Assembly (NCBI RefSeq): GCF_903645315.1
Contig: NZ_CAHJXL010000002.1
Span: 764,017 to 828,016, forward strand
From: Victivallis sp. Marseille-Q1083
GTDB lineage: Bacteria > Verrucomicrobiota > Lentisphaeria > Victivallales > Victivallaceae
Length of the DNA stretch: 64,000 bases
Direction of reading: 5' to 3'
The notes beneath the pieces are model-generated. The model was given only the letters and a program-made list of their open reading frames with translations, was not told the origin of the DNA and did no database searches. This document shows positions 8,251-17,412 of the stretch, piece by piece. The translations under genes and the position numbers were made by a program. The stretch's first letter is position 1; every line of letters starts with the position of its first letter.

Positions 8251-9252
8251 ATGGTGAAAAACGGAGAACAAGGCTCGGCGTTGTTGATTGTATTGTCGAC
8301 GCTGATGGTGCTGGCGCTATTGACGGCGTCAATCGTCGTGATCTCCCAGTCGAGCCGGCTGATGACGGCGGTCAACATTCAGATGGATCGTTCTTTTTAT
8401 CATTGTGAAAGCGCCGGCGTGCGGACGATCTGGCTGCTGCTGGACGATATCGAGAATTTCAGCGACCGCACTCAAATCGATACGCCGCCGGATTTCAACG
8501 ATCGCGAGCGGTTCATGGCCAACGGGCGGACGCATGTGATTACCATCGGCGGACAGGAGTTGGAAGTCCGGATTTTCGATTATTTCTCCGGTTTGCGTTT
8601 CGAGCATCCGGAACAGCCGTCGCAGGATCTGGATTTCGTGACGGACCGGCTGGATGACGAGCTTGAGATACGCAAGCGTTTCCGGGCAATGCTGAAAAAA
8701 CTGGACGATTACGTCGATGCCGACTCCTCTTCCGGCAATGACGGACTGGAAAAATTGGGCTATCGCGATCTCGGCATTCCGGCGTTGCCGCGCAACGGCG
8801 AAATCCGCCGCCGGGAGGAACTGTCCTACGTCCCCGATTTGCTCGCCTTTTTTCCGCCCGACGAGGCCGGAAGGCTGCGTTATTTCAATTTGATGGTGCC
8901 GACGGTGGAGATTCCGGCGGAGCAGAAGCCGCAGATTCTCAGTGTGCCGGAAAATTTCCTGCTGGATACGCTGGATTTGGAGGAGCGGCAGGAAGAGCGG
9001 TTACGGGAGTTGATGGCGGAAATGCAGGACCCGGAAAAAACGTTCGACGAAGTGTTCAGTACCGAAAACGAATTGCTCGAACAGTTGAAAGAAGAATTTT
9101 CCTTCGAGGAATCCGGTTACTATTTGATTCAGATCCGACCGGCGCCGGGAACGCGGCAGCCCGGAAAATGGTTGGAATTCGTCATTCACGTTCCCAGGGA
9201 AACGGCCTTTGCGATTGACCAGACTTATTATTACTATTGGCAATTGTTGTAA
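8251..9252 (+). CDS. gspK: GspK-like minor pseudopilin
   Basis: A 333-residue large minor pseudopilin. The N-terminus EQG followed by SALLIVLSTLMVLALLTA matches the GspK head, which lacks Glu+5. This is the only pseudopilin in the window with the textbook Gly before the cleavage site. GspK's alpha-helical domain is expected in the middle; here ~100-200 is helical and acidic (DDYVDADSSSGNDGLEKLG). The size fits GspK (300-330). The start is preceded by GAACGAGGAGGAG. No gspL, gspM or prepilin peptidase gene follows; the platform gene lies upstream of gspC instead. Confidence 0.8.
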   Translation: MVKNGEQGSALLIVLSTLMVLALLTASIVVISQSSRLMTAVNIQMDRSFYHCESAGVRTIWLLLDDIENFSDRTQIDTPPDFNDRERFMANGRTHVITIGGQELEVRIFDYFSGLRFEHPEQPSQDLDFVTDRLDDELEIRKRFRAMLKKLDDYVDADSSSGNDGLEKLGYRDLGIPALPRNGEIRRREELSYVPDLLAFFPPDEAGRLRYFNLMVPTVEIPAEQKPQILSVPENFLLDTLDLEERQEERLRELMAEMQDPEKTFDEVFSTENELLEQLKEEFSFEESGYYLIQIRPAPGTRQPGKWLEFVIHVPRETAFAIDQTYYYYWQLL

Positions 9253-9269
9253 CGGCAGGAGGGAACGGG

Positions 9270-9368
9270 ATGAATTTCACAATGTCGCAACGCACAGATT
9301 GCCGGCAATTCATTGAAGTAGCGAGACTGATTGGCACGATACTGCGGCAATCACCGGTTTGCTCATAA
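9270..9368 (+). CDS. Possible 32-residue small protein after gspK
   Basis: A 33-codon frame starts ATG at 9270, only 17 bases after gspK. It has an excellent Shine-Dalgarno sequence (AGGAGGGAACGGG) at good spacing. The product begins MNFTMSQRTDC and has no signal or membrane segment that I can see. Its stop overlaps the convergent DUF445 stop region by six bases. It could be a real operon-tail small gene, a leftover of a truncated gene, or chance. The strong ribosome site is the only positive evidence. Confidence 0.3.
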   Translation: MNFTMSQRTDCRQFIEVARLIGTILRQSPVCS

Positions 9369-10688
9369 CTGTCCGCAAAAATTCGGCAGAACCATCAACA
9401 GACCGAACAATAAACCGAGCAGGAAACCGAGCAGGTGGATGGCTCCTAACTGGTTGGCGGCCAGCGTATCAACCATGCGCTGAAAATCGCGGATATCCTG
9501 CCGGGCGACCGCGTATTCGATCTGCTTGCCGAAATTCAACCGCTGGAGCACCACTTCACGTCCTTCCCGGCGCAACCACCGGCGGATATAGCGTTGGGCC
9601 AGCGGCAGCACTTCTGCCCGCAGATATTCCCAGAGCTCTTCGGAATTGAGCAGTTGCCGGATCATTTTCGGTAATTCCGCCGTCAGGTAACTGCTCAGAA
9701 AGTCGGCGATATGACTTTTCAACTCCTCCAGATAGTAACCGGAACGCTGGTCGAGCAGTTGATTCTTGAATTGTTCGGAGACGGTGTGCAGTTCCGATTT
9801 GACCAGCTCCACCGTCGCCGGTTCGCCGAGTTTGGCCCGGATGGAAGTTTCCACCCGGTCCCAATTGACGAAATAGCTGATTTTGGCCGCCAGATTGCCG
9901 GTCAGGCCCAGTGAAAGCCGGTTGGCATAATGCCGCAATCCGTCTTCGACCGTTTCACGCACCAGTTCGGTCATCTGCGGCGATTTGCGCTGGATGGCGG
10001 CGACGATTTGCCGGGCGATCATTTCCCGGTTGTTTTCATTGCGCAGCCAACGGTCGATGACATCCGCCCAGAATTTACGAATTCCGTCGTCGCTGAGCTG
10101 CCGGTTCAACACTTCGGTCAGAGATTCGGCCAATTGCGGCAGTAGCGAGGCGATCAGCCGCTCCCGGCGCTGCGACAGAAAGCGTTCGATGCTGCCGCGG
10201 ATTTGCGCCAGCAGTTCCGGGTCCGCCAGCACATCGTCCAACGCCTGGCTCAACTGCAGCGACAATTGTTCCGGTTTCAGCAGCCGGCGCGGAATTTCAA
10301 CGGCCAGCTTGTGACCGATATTGGCACGGTTGGCCGGCAATACGCCCTGCTGCCACAATCCGCCGGTGAGCAGTTTCAACAGATGAAACTCCCGTTGGTA
10401 ATAGGGCTCGAACAACATTTTGATCGCCAGGTAATTGGTCAGATAACCGATACCGGCCATCGCCGCCACCGGCATCACGCCGTTGATCAGCCCGTCCGGC
10501 GGCGTCCAATCGGTCAACAGCCGGAGCAAGGTCGCCACCGGCAGCAACGCCAGCGCCAACAGGCTGAACGGCAGGCAGAAGAACTCACTGCCGGCAAAAA
10601 AACGCCGTTTCGGCGGTAGCGCCGGGTTGGCGGCAATCCGATAAAGGTGCCGCCACCGGCTGGCGATTCTGCCGGGGAGGGAGGCCAT
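9363..10688 (-). CDS. DUF445-family membrane protein
   Basis: A 441-residue protein of the DUF445 (YheB/YjiN) type. Two N-terminal membrane segments (~25-50 and ~60-80) are followed by the family hallmark GYLTNYLAIKMLFEPY. Long amphipathic helices follow, with repeated regions of the LSQALDDVLADPELLAQIR kind, and there is a C-terminal membrane segment LGFLLGLLFGLLMVLP. The molecular function of the family is unknown; it is an integral inner-membrane protein. I start it at the ATG at 10688, two bases after the rnr stop, rather than the longer frame reading back into rnr. It is likely cotranscribed with rnr. Confidence 0.85.
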   Translation of the reverse strand: MASLPGRIASRWRHLYRIAANPALPPKRRFFAGSEFFCLPFSLLALALLPVATLLRLLTDWTPPDGLINGVMPVAAMAGIGYLTNYLAIKMLFEPYYQREFHLLKLLTGGLWQQGVLPANRANIGHKLAVEIPRRLLKPEQLSLQLSQALDDVLADPELLAQIRGSIERFLSQRRERLIASLLPQLAESLTEVLNRQLSDDGIRKFWADVIDRWLRNENNREMIARQIVAAIQRKSPQMTELVRETVEDGLRHYANRLSLGLTGNLAAKISYFVNWDRVETSIRAKLGEPATVELVKSELHTVSEQFKNQLLDQRSGYYLEELKSHIADFLSSYLTAELPKMIRQLLNSEELWEYLRAEVLPLAQRYIRRWLRREGREVVLQRLNFGKQIEYAVARQDIRDFQRMVDTLAANQLGAIHLLGFLLGLLFGLLMVLPNFCGQL

Positions 10689-10690
10689 GC

Positions 10691-12691
10691 TCAGCGCTCC
10701 GGCGCCGGCCGGTTGGCCGGCGTGAAAATCGCCGAACCGCGGGTGAAATCGATTTGCGACAGCGCCAGATAGATATAATCGCCGCAACGGTAACTCTGGC
10801 GGCCGTGAATGCGGTTCCACGCGTCGTCGGTGCGGAAATAGTCGCCGGAATCCATCGGGACGAATCCGTAAATGCCGAGTTCGGCAATATCGACCAGCAT
10901 GCCGCCGGAGAGAATTTTGGCGACGACGCCGTGATAGAAGTTTTCACCGTATTTGTCCAACTGCATTTCCAGATAACGCAATTTCATCCGGTCGCTGGCA
11001 GTGTAATAGGCGTTGTCGTTGTTCTCTTCCTTGGCCGAGCAGTCCAGCGCGAGCTTTTCACAGGTGGCTTTGGAACGCAAACGCTGATTGAGGTCGGCAT
11101 TCCACAACTGCTGATGGACGGCCAGGTCCGGATAACGCCGGATCGGACTGGTGAAGTGGCTGTAGAGCGTCTTGCCCAGGCCGAAATGCAACCCCGGCTG
11201 CGCCAGGTAATGCGCCCGGCTCATCGAGCGGAGGAACATGCTTAAAATCACCGGCCGGCGCGGGTCGTCCGGCAGTTTGGCCAGAAACGCGTTGCAGGCG
11301 TCCCGGTTGGTCAGATCCCCGGGCCGGACTCCGAAGGTGGCGGCGACCGTATCGCTGAATTCCGCCACTTTTTCCATGTCCGGCTCCGGATGCACCCGGA
11401 ACAAGCCGGGGATGGATCGGGTGACCAATTCGGCAGCGACGGCGCTGTTGGCGGCCAGCATGAATTCTTCGACCAACTGGTCGGCCTCCTGCTGAACTTT
11501 GCGCTGCAATCCGAGGATCCGGTTGTTTTTTTCATCGCACAATATCCGGATTTCCGGCAGTTCCAGCTCCAGGAATTTTTCAGTCGCTTTGCGGTTGTTG
11601 CGCAACAACCGTCCGAGTTTCAGCAATTCGCTCAAATTGGCTTTGAAAGCGTCATCCCAGTCCGCCGGGGCCGCGCCGGTGTCGGCGAAGAGCTGGACCG
11701 TTGCGTAATCGAGTCGTTTGGCGACTTTGATCCGGCTGTGGCAGCGGCGGCTGCCGAGAATTTTGCCGCTGGAACGCTCCAGCGTGAACAGCACGGTATG
11801 GGCCAGACTCTCCTGGTCGGCGCACAAACTGATCCGGGCGGTCAAATCGCGTGGCAACATCGGCAGCGTTCGGCCCGGCAGATACGCAGTGAAAGAACGG
11901 CGGGCCGCCTGTTTGTCGAATTTGTCGCGCGGCGCAATCCAGGCGGCGACGTCGGCGATATGCACCGCGACGACAAGCTGGTCCGGCGATTTGCCCGGCA
12001 GCAGGCCGAGGGCGTCGTCATAATCTTTCGCGTCGGTCGGATCGATGGTGACCGCAAAGCAGCCGGTCAAATCTTCGCGCGGCATTTCCCGGGGCTCCAG
12101 CTTCAGCGCTTCGGCGTTTTCCGCCTCGGTGTAAGGGGGGACCAGGTCGTATTCGGCGCATACCGCGTCAAGGTCGAATTGAATGACGCCGCTTTCACCG
12201 AGATTGCGGACGACGGTGGCCTGGCGGGAACCGGATTTGGATTCGGCATTGTGCAATAATTTTATCTCTACCCAATCGCCGCGCTTGGCGCCATGACGGC
12301 CGCCGGTCAATTCGATCTCTTCCTGGATATGGCGGCTCATTGGTCGGACCGTATGGCTGCCGATCAATTCGCCGACCAGCGTTTCATGGGCGCGTTTCAA
12401 CACGGCGACCACTTTGCCGGCCGGACCGTGGCTGGGATCGGTGTCCTTGAATTTTTCCCGTTCCGGCAGAATTTCGATTTTAACCTCATCGCCGTCCATT
12501 GCCGTGCCGAGCATTTTCGGCGGAATGAAAATGTCCGGCTGCGCCGTTTCCGATTCCGACTTGACGAATCCGAATCCGGAGCCGGAAATTGCGATGATGC
12601 CGTGCAGTTGTTGACCGCTGCGGCGATCTTCGCGTCGATCGGCCGCCCGCCTGGCGAGGCGTTGCAGCCGTTTCTTTTTTTCTTTCTTCAT
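10691..12691 (-). CDS. rnr: Ribonuclease R (RNB-family 3'-5' exoribonuclease)
   Basis: A 666-residue exoribonuclease of the RNase R/RNase II family, which degrades structured RNA from the 3' end. A very basic N-terminus (MKKEKKKRLQRLARR) precedes a cold-shock OB domain (ISGSGFGFVKSE, ~32). The RNB catalytic domain starts near 210 with DPTDAKDYDDA, whose aspartates bind magnesium. Further family blocks are VAVHIADVAAWI, SFTAYLPGRTLPMLP, HFTSPIRRYPDL and a tyrosine-containing active site. A C-terminal S1 domain (~570-650) contains GVVAKILSGGMLVDI. The Lys-rich tail usual in RNase R is missing; positive charge is at the N-terminus instead. It is transcribed away from panB. Confidence 0.94.
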   Translation of the reverse strand: MKKEKKKRLQRLARRAADRREDRRSGQQLHGIIAISGSGFGFVKSESETAQPDIFIPPKMLGTAMDGDEVKIEILPEREKFKDTDPSHGPAGKVVAVLKRAHETLVGELIGSHTVRPMSRHIQEEIELTGGRHGAKRGDWVEIKLLHNAESKSGSRQATVVRNLGESGVIQFDLDAVCAEYDLVPPYTEAENAEALKLEPREMPREDLTGCFAVTIDPTDAKDYDDALGLLPGKSPDQLVVAVHIADVAAWIAPRDKFDKQAARRSFTAYLPGRTLPMLPRDLTARISLCADQESLAHTVLFTLERSSGKILGSRRCHSRIKVAKRLDYATVQLFADTGAAPADWDDAFKANLSELLKLGRLLRNNRKATEKFLELELPEIRILCDEKNNRILGLQRKVQQEADQLVEEFMLAANSAVAAELVTRSIPGLFRVHPEPDMEKVAEFSDTVAATFGVRPGDLTNRDACNAFLAKLPDDPRRPVILSMFLRSMSRAHYLAQPGLHFGLGKTLYSHFTSPIRRYPDLAVHQQLWNADLNQRLRSKATCEKLALDCSAKEENNDNAYYTASDRMKLRYLEMQLDKYGENFYHGVVAKILSGGMLVDIAELGIYGFVPMDSGDYFRTDDAWNRIHGRQSYRCGDYIYLALSQIDFTRGSAIFTPANRPAPER

Positions 12692-12771
12692 AATTGAACC
12701 TTAATCAAATAAACTGGCAGATTGTTCCGTACAGAAAAGATAACGCAATTTCGATTATTTGTAAAATCGGT

Positions 12772-12799
12772 TTGACTTCTTTTTGTAATAAAGTAGAGT
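12772..12799 (+). promoter_or_regulatory. Weak sigma-70-like promoter candidate for panB
   Basis: TTGACT at 12772-12777 is followed 16 bases later by TAGAGT, about 90 bases before panB. The region between the divergent rnr and panB genes is AT-rich. The -35 match is good; the -10 matches four of six positions. No other clear signal was found in this gap. Confidence 0.3.
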
Positions 12800-12886
12800 T
12801 AATAGAGTAATTTGTGTATAAAAAGCGACCGCGGCCGGCGTGAATGAACATTTCCGGACGGCGGAAAAAATGAAAGATGCTGAAAA

Positions 12887-13684
12887 ATGAAGAAGAAGAC
12901 TGTCGGCAGTTTTCGCAAGATGAAGGAAAATCGGGAAAAGATCGTCATGATGACAACCTATGACGCGCCGACCGCGGCGTTGGCGGCCGCCAGCGGCGTC
13001 GATATCCTGCTGGTCGGCGATTCACTGGCGATGACGGTGTTGGGATTCCAGAACACACTGGCATTGACGCTGGAAGAGTCGCTGCATCACGCCAAGTCGG
13101 TGCGGCGGGGCGCGCCGGAGGCGTTCGTCATCGGCGACATGCCGTTTCTGACGTTTCAGACCGGTGAACGCGATTCACTGCTCAATGCCGGCCGTTATCT
13201 GCAGGAGGCCGGCTGCAATGCGGTAAAGCTGGAGGGTGGGGCTGAAACCGCCGCCATCGTTGCCCGCATGGTCGATTGCGGGATTCCGGTGGTCGGCCAT
13301 ATCGGCTTGATGCCGCAACGGTTGCTGACTTCCGGTGGTTATCATGTCGTCGGCCGCAACGAAGAGGCGGCCGAACGGGTGATGGCCGACGCGAAAGCGC
13401 TGGAGGCGGCCGGCGCTTTCATGGTCGTCCTGGAGTGTGTGCCGGCAGCGCTGGCGACCGAAGTGACTGCCGCGCTGAAGATTCCGACCATTGGAATCGG
13501 CGCCGGGGTTGGCACCGACGGACAGGTGCAGGTGGTCCACGATTTGCTGGGATTGTTCGGCGATTTTCTGCCGCGCCATGCCAAGCGTTATGTCAATTTG
13601 GGAGAGCAGATGTCGACAGCATTCAAGCAGTACGTACAAGAGGTGAAAAACGGGACGTTTCCCGGACCGGAAAATTCGTTCTGA
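12887..13684 (+). CDS. panB: 3-methyl-2-oxobutanoate hydroxymethyltransferase
   Basis: A 265-residue cytoplasmic enzyme making ketopantoate from 2-oxoisovalerate and methylene-tetrahydrofolate, the first committed step of pantothenate and CoA synthesis. The family blocks are all present: MMTTYDAPTAALA, LLVGDSLAMTVLG (metal-binding Asp), FVIGDMPF (second metal Asp), AVKLEGG (metal Glu), VVGHIGLMPQ, MVVLECVP (catalytic Glu) and IPTIGIGAG. The length matches PanB. It stands alone, followed 18 bases later by a strong terminator; panC and panD are not nearby. Confidence 0.97.
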   Translation: MKKKTVGSFRKMKENREKIVMMTTYDAPTAALAAASGVDILLVGDSLAMTVLGFQNTLALTLEESLHHAKSVRRGAPEAFVIGDMPFLTFQTGERDSLLNAGRYLQEAGCNAVKLEGGAETAAIVARMVDCGIPVVGHIGLMPQRLLTSGGYHVVGRNEEAAERVMADAKALEAAGAFMVVLECVPAALATEVTAALKIPTIGIGAGVGTDGQVQVVHDLLGLFGDFLPRHAKRYVNLGEQMSTAFKQYVQEVKNGTFPGPENSF

Positions 13685-13702
13685 CCGGCTTTGCTCCGCC
13701 TG

Positions 13703-13740
13703 AATGCAAAAACTCCCCGTTTCCGGGGAGTTTTTGCATT
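13703..13740 (+). terminator. Intrinsic terminator after panB
   Basis: A perfect 17-base-pair inverted repeat (13703-13719 with 13724-13740, four-base loop TTTC) holds a GC-rich core CTCCCCG flanked by an A-run and a T-run. It works as a Rho-independent terminator in both orientations. It marks the boundary between the GC-rich panB gene and the AT-rich island. Confidence 0.93.
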
Positions 13741-13806
13741 TCCTTTGGTCTTTTAGATTCTGTTAACACTATTTGAAAATATCTGATTTCATGCTATACC
13801 ATCAGC

Positions 13807-14001
13807 ATGGAACAATTCGCCGACCTGCTCAACGCCATCCACACAATCGTCTTGGAGAAAGCCAAAAAACATTCAGGGAAAACTCCGTGCGCTCAAGTTG
13901 ACAAAAATTGTCGATTTCATTATCGGCAGTATTGAAGAAAACTTAAATTACATGTATTTTTCTCATACCAATACCAAAGGGGCCCATCAATACATGGAAT
14001 A
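13807..14001 (+). pseudogene. Small frameshifted orphan remnant
   Basis: An ATG at 13807 opens a 42-codon frame (MEQFADLLNAIHTIVLEKAK). After about codon 25 a second frame continues with a plausible helical sequence (VDFIIGSIEENLNYMYFS) to a stop at 14001. Joining them with one frameshift near 13880 gives a ~65-residue protein. I recognise no family. It may be the leftover of a larger deleted gene; the frame change suggests it is not functional. Confidence 0.35.
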
Positions 14002-14048
14002 GATAAATTGGGATGGTCATTTATTGATTAATTCGGAAGGAGTTATTC

Positions 14049-14438
14049 ATGTATTGTTTAAAATTTTTATTTCCATTATTACTATTTATTTCCCTGGAAT
14101 GTTCGGCAATAAATGGAGATTCGTTATTCATCATAAAAATTTCAGCCATGCGGAATAATAATGAAATGCTGGTTTTTAAGCAAAATGCTCCCATAAGCAA
14201 TATAATAGGAGAAATATGTGGTTCCCTGGTTGGAGGAACTACAGCAGTAGTCCTATTCCCCTTCGATATAGTAAACTACGCGTTATGTTTTGATTATCAG
14301 AAATCTTATTTTCATTTCTTTTCCACACAATTTTCAAGAGCAATATATTCCGGGTCCTATCTGGCAACGGGAAGTCCGATGTATATGCTAGAAGAATTAT
14401 TCTGGAATATTCCATATAATTATTTAGCCATTGAATAG
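14049..14438 (+). CDS. Hypothetical secreted small protein
   Basis: A 129-residue protein with a likely signal peptide (MYCLKFLFPLLLFISLECSA) and a second hydrophobic stretch (IIGEICGSLVGGTTAVVLFPF, ~50-73). The start has a good ribosome site GGAAGGAG. The codon use is AT-rich like the rest of the island. I do not recognise a family. The GG..VLFPFD motif followed by a membrane-proximal domain vaguely recalls small outer-membrane YceK-like lipoproteins, but there is no lipobox and I do not assign it. Confidence 0.5.
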   Translation: MYCLKFLFPLLLFISLECSAINGDSLFIIKISAMRNNNEMLVFKQNAPISNIIGEICGSLVGGTTAVVLFPFDIVNYALCFDYQKSYFHFFSTQFSRAIYSGSYLATGSPMYMLEELFWNIPYNYLAIE

Positions 14439-14635
14439 CGATTTTGAGACAATATCAGATTTACAGTCATAAAATTACATATATTTGAAAAGAGGAATGA
14501 AGTGAATAATATGAGATTTTTTCTCTTTATATTTACAATCTGGGTATAGTACGGATAGAAACTGTTTTCGGAACCAGTTACAATGCAGGTAAAGATTAAA
14601 AGCAGAAGGCGGGAAATAAAGTGTCTGCGATACGG

Positions 14636-15258
14636 TTTTCTGAATTTTGACAACGGGTGCCCCTTGGCGTGATTTGCCGCCAAGCTATGGAGACTGGAAA
14701 AACCCATAAGCGTTTTTGCCGTTGGCGCGACAAGGGTGTGTGGGAGCGGTTATTGGAACAATTGATTGATAACCCGGAGTTTGAGTTGCTGATGATCGAT
14801 GCCAGTCACGTCAAGGTTCATTCCCAGGGAAGTGGCGCTCGCGGCGGCAATCAGGATATGGCAAAGACAAAAGGGGACTCAATACCAAGATACGTTTGGC
14901 CGTGGATGCGCATGGTGTGCCGGTCAGAATCCTTATTACAAAAGGTACCACAGCGGATGGTAAGCAGGCTGAAGAGTTGATTGACGGTATCAATGCAAAA
15001 GTCCTCTTGACTGATCGGGGCTATGATTCGGATGCAATCGTTGAGAAAGTGGAAAAGGCTGGAACGAAAGCCGTAATCCCCCAAGAAGAAACCGTAAGAT
15101 TCAGCGGTAATATGATAAGAAGCTGTATAAATTGAGGCATTGCATTCTTGAAGTTAAAGTGCTGGCGTGAAATTGTAACTCGATATGCCAAGAACACATC
15201 CTCATTTCTGGCTGCTGTGCAAATCAGATGCATTGCCGCTTGGATTTTAAACGATTGA
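14636..15258 (+). pseudogene. IS5-family transposase remnant (multiple frameshifts)
   Basis: Pieces of one DDE transposase lie in successive frames. They are TGAPWRDLPPSYGDWKN (from 14653), then KRFCRWRDKG to LLMIDASHVKVH and GARGGNQDMAKTKG, then LNTKIRLAVDAHGVPVRI to LLTDRGYDSDAIV, then YDKKLYKLRH, and finally VTRYAKNTSSFLAAVQIRCIA ending at 15258. This order and wording are those of IS5-family (IS427-like) transposases. At least three frameshifts and an in-frame TAA at 15108 inactivate it. The catalytic DDE region is recognisable. I could not find convincing terminal inverted repeats or target duplications. Confidence 0.85.
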
Positions 15259-15280
15259 CGACACTATCTAGAAATTAAAA

Positions 15281-16174
15281 ATGGATAATTTAATGATGAA
15301 AAGAACAATATTAAGCGTCATGGTGTGCATGACATTATGTAGTTGTAGTATATATGATGAAATCAAAAGTTCTAAGCTACAAGGGCAAGATAAAATAGAT
15401 TATATGACAAATAGGATTAAGGAGCATCCAAACGAATATACTTATTATTTTGATCGTGGTGTAGGATATAGTTTAATGGATAAATATGATCTGGCGATTG
15501 ATGATTATACTAAAACTATTACATTATTGCCTCGATACTACAAGGCATATTATAATAGAGGAATCATGTATAGTATGTTAAATCAGATTGATTTAGCAAT
15601 AGCCGATTTTAAAAAAGTTATTGAATTTAGACCTGATTTTTTTCTAGCATATAATGAGTTGGGGCGTGTTTATCTTGAAAATGGAAAATATGAAGAATCT
15701 CGTGATATACTTGAAAAAGCATTAAAAGATCCTCAAAAATCAGTGAGAGAAGAAACATTGCTTTTTCTTTCTGCTTGTTATAGTAAATTGAATCAAAATC
15801 ATAAAACCAATAGTATGTTAAGAGAGTTAGTTACAGATTACCCTGATTTTTATATGGGTTTAAATAATTATGTTAGTTTTTTACTTGAATGTGATGATAA
15901 AAAATTCCAGAATCATGAATTAGCTTTGCAAATTGCCAAGAAGAGCGCCCAAAAATTTAATAATGCGAGTTCCTACTATATGCTATCGCAAGCATATTAT
16001 ATGAACCATGATTTAAGTAATGCAATTACTTCCGTCAAAACCGCTCTTGATTTATATAATGATTCTGATATTGGTACTACAATTTTTGATGGAGGAAATC
16101 AAAATTTATATCAAGCTATTATTGATGATATTGCAAAATATAAATCGGAAGAAAAACTTCAAAAGTGTGAGTGA
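15281..16174 (+). CDS. TPR-repeat lipoprotein
   Basis: A 297-residue protein with a lipoprotein signal (lipobox LCSC, cysteine at ~22). Tetratricopeptide repeats follow, e.g. YTYYFDRGVGYSLMDKYDLA, YKAYYNRGIMYSMLNQIDLA and FLAYNELGRVYLENGKYEES; weaker repeats run to the C-terminus. TPRs are protein-interaction scaffolds, so this is probably an envelope-anchored adaptor. Codon use is strongly AT-rich, unlike the flanking chromosome, which suggests acquisition. ATGs at 15293 or 15296 give a shorter, more typical leader. It is the longest intact gene of the island and starts 22 bases after the IS5 remnant. Confidence 0.8.
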   Translation: MDNLMMKRTILSVMVCMTLCSCSIYDEIKSSKLQGQDKIDYMTNRIKEHPNEYTYYFDRGVGYSLMDKYDLAIDDYTKTITLLPRYYKAYYNRGIMYSMLNQIDLAIADFKKVIEFRPDFFLAYNELGRVYLENGKYEESRDILEKALKDPQKSVREETLLFLSACYSKLNQNHKTNSMLRELVTDYPDFYMGLNNYVSFLLECDDKKFQNHELALQIAKKSAQKFNNASSYYMLSQAYYMNHDLSNAITSVKTALDLYNDSDIGTTIFDGGNQNLYQAIIDDIAKYKSEEKLQKCE

Positions 16175-16239
16175 TAAACTATTCTTAATTGATAAATAAA
16201 CAAAAAATTAACAATTGAATCATAGAAAAAGCAAATAAA

Positions 16240-17057
16240 ATGAAATATACAGTATCTTTTTTAAGTATATTTCTATTCTATGGGCTGTTATATGCTGAGA
16301 AAATTATAACATCCATTCCTGAAAATGTCAAGCTTATCGTCGGGCTGACCGACGATAAGGCTTATCTGCCTCGCGTTCAAGCCATACATGCACTGGGTAA
16401 AAAGCTGCCGCAGGACCAGATTGATGCTTTTTATGATTTTCTCTTTCAAAAGCTTGAAGATCAGGAATTGCCGGATCTGGAGTTTAACGGCTTAAAGAAT
16501 GAATTGACCTGGGCATTGATCTGGCAGGAGAGAGTTCCCAAAGAGTTGGCCAAACATCTCGATACCATGTTCCGGGATAAGTCCTATGATGTGACCTGGC
16601 GGGATTACTGCGTGCAGTTTTTCGGCAAGTATTATCGTTACGTCGGAGAAGCCGACCGCAAAATCCTGAAAGCCGGGCTGGAAGAAGCCTTGAACGAATG
16701 GCAGAACCGGATCGCCGGAACAGCCGGTTATATGCTCTGGCAGATGTCCGACTATCCCGGATTCGACAAGCAGGCGATCATGGCGAAGTATTGAATCAGC
16801 CGGATTGTTCCAATGCTTCCAAATTACCCTTGCTGCAAGCCTGCGGAGAAGCCGGAGACAAACGTGCCTTGCCGCAGGCCCGGGAGCTGATGAAAACCAG
16901 CAAAGACATTATGCTCCGAGCGTCAGCCATCGCCGCCGTCGGTTATTTGGGTGACGCCACGGACATTCCCTGTCTCGAAAACCTGAGTAAGCAAACTGAT
17001 CCCCGCGTGCAAAAGCCGGCCCAAGCCGCTTTGGAGAAACTGCAGCATAAAAAATGA
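16240..17057 (+). pseudogene. HEAT-repeat secreted protein, frameshifted
   Basis: Two overlapping frames form one protein. The first (16240-16794) has a signal peptide (MKYTVSFLSIFLFYGLLYA) and helical repeats. It stops in GCGAAGTATTGA just where the second frame continues as VLNQPDCSNASKLPLLQACG and runs through HEAT-like repeats (IMLRASAIAAVGYLGDATDI) to 17057. One base gained or lost near 16790 restores a ~270-residue HEAT protein. Composition changes abruptly at ~16320: the signal-peptide part is AT-rich, the rest GC-rich. It may be a mosaic of island and host DNA. A partial copy lies at 17941. Confidence 0.75.
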
Positions 17058-17193
17058 AAAGGATATAAACCCAAAACTTCACTTGGCCCTGCGTTTCATC
17101 GTTTTTTTGGAAATGGTAAGAGTTTACTTACAATTATTTACGAATGAACTTGCCGAATCGCAAAACTTAAATAGAGGAATTGAGGAACCTCGG

Positions 17194-17376
17194 ATGAAAT
17201 CAACCCCGTTTGACGATGACCCTTCTAGCCCAAAAGTAATTTATCCGGAGGATTCAGTATCAGCAGAGTCAGAGCCTATCATTCGTCGGTGGTTTTATTG
17301 GCAGATAGAAAATGAAAGGCAGAGAAAAAAATGGAATAATCATTGTCAACCAGACGGATTTTCTTATCAAAATTAG
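17194..17376 (+). CDS. Hypothetical 60-residue protein
   Basis: A small acidic-then-basic protein starting MKSTPFDDDPSSPKVIYPED. The frame is open from 17083, but the ATG at 17194 has a better ribosome site (GAGGAA). The C-terminal half is rich in Arg, Lys and Trp (RRWFYWQIENERQRKKWN). There is no signal peptide or known motif. It may be a remnant. Confidence 0.35.
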   Translation: MKSTPFDDDPSSPKVIYPEDSVSAESEPIIRRWFYWQIENERQRKKWNNHCQPDGFSYQN

Positions 17377-17412
17377 TTGTAAACAATTAAATTATATGAT
17401 GTGTAACAATAT

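Noticed and set aside
9331-9347. Sigma-54-like TTGGCACGATACTGC after gspK
   Set aside because: GG and GC are nine, not ten, bases apart, and no gene on that strand follows.
14420-14707. A 95-codon minus-strand frame over the IS5 remnant edge
   Set aside because: It overlaps recognisable transposase sequence on the plus strand and has no ribosome site or family.
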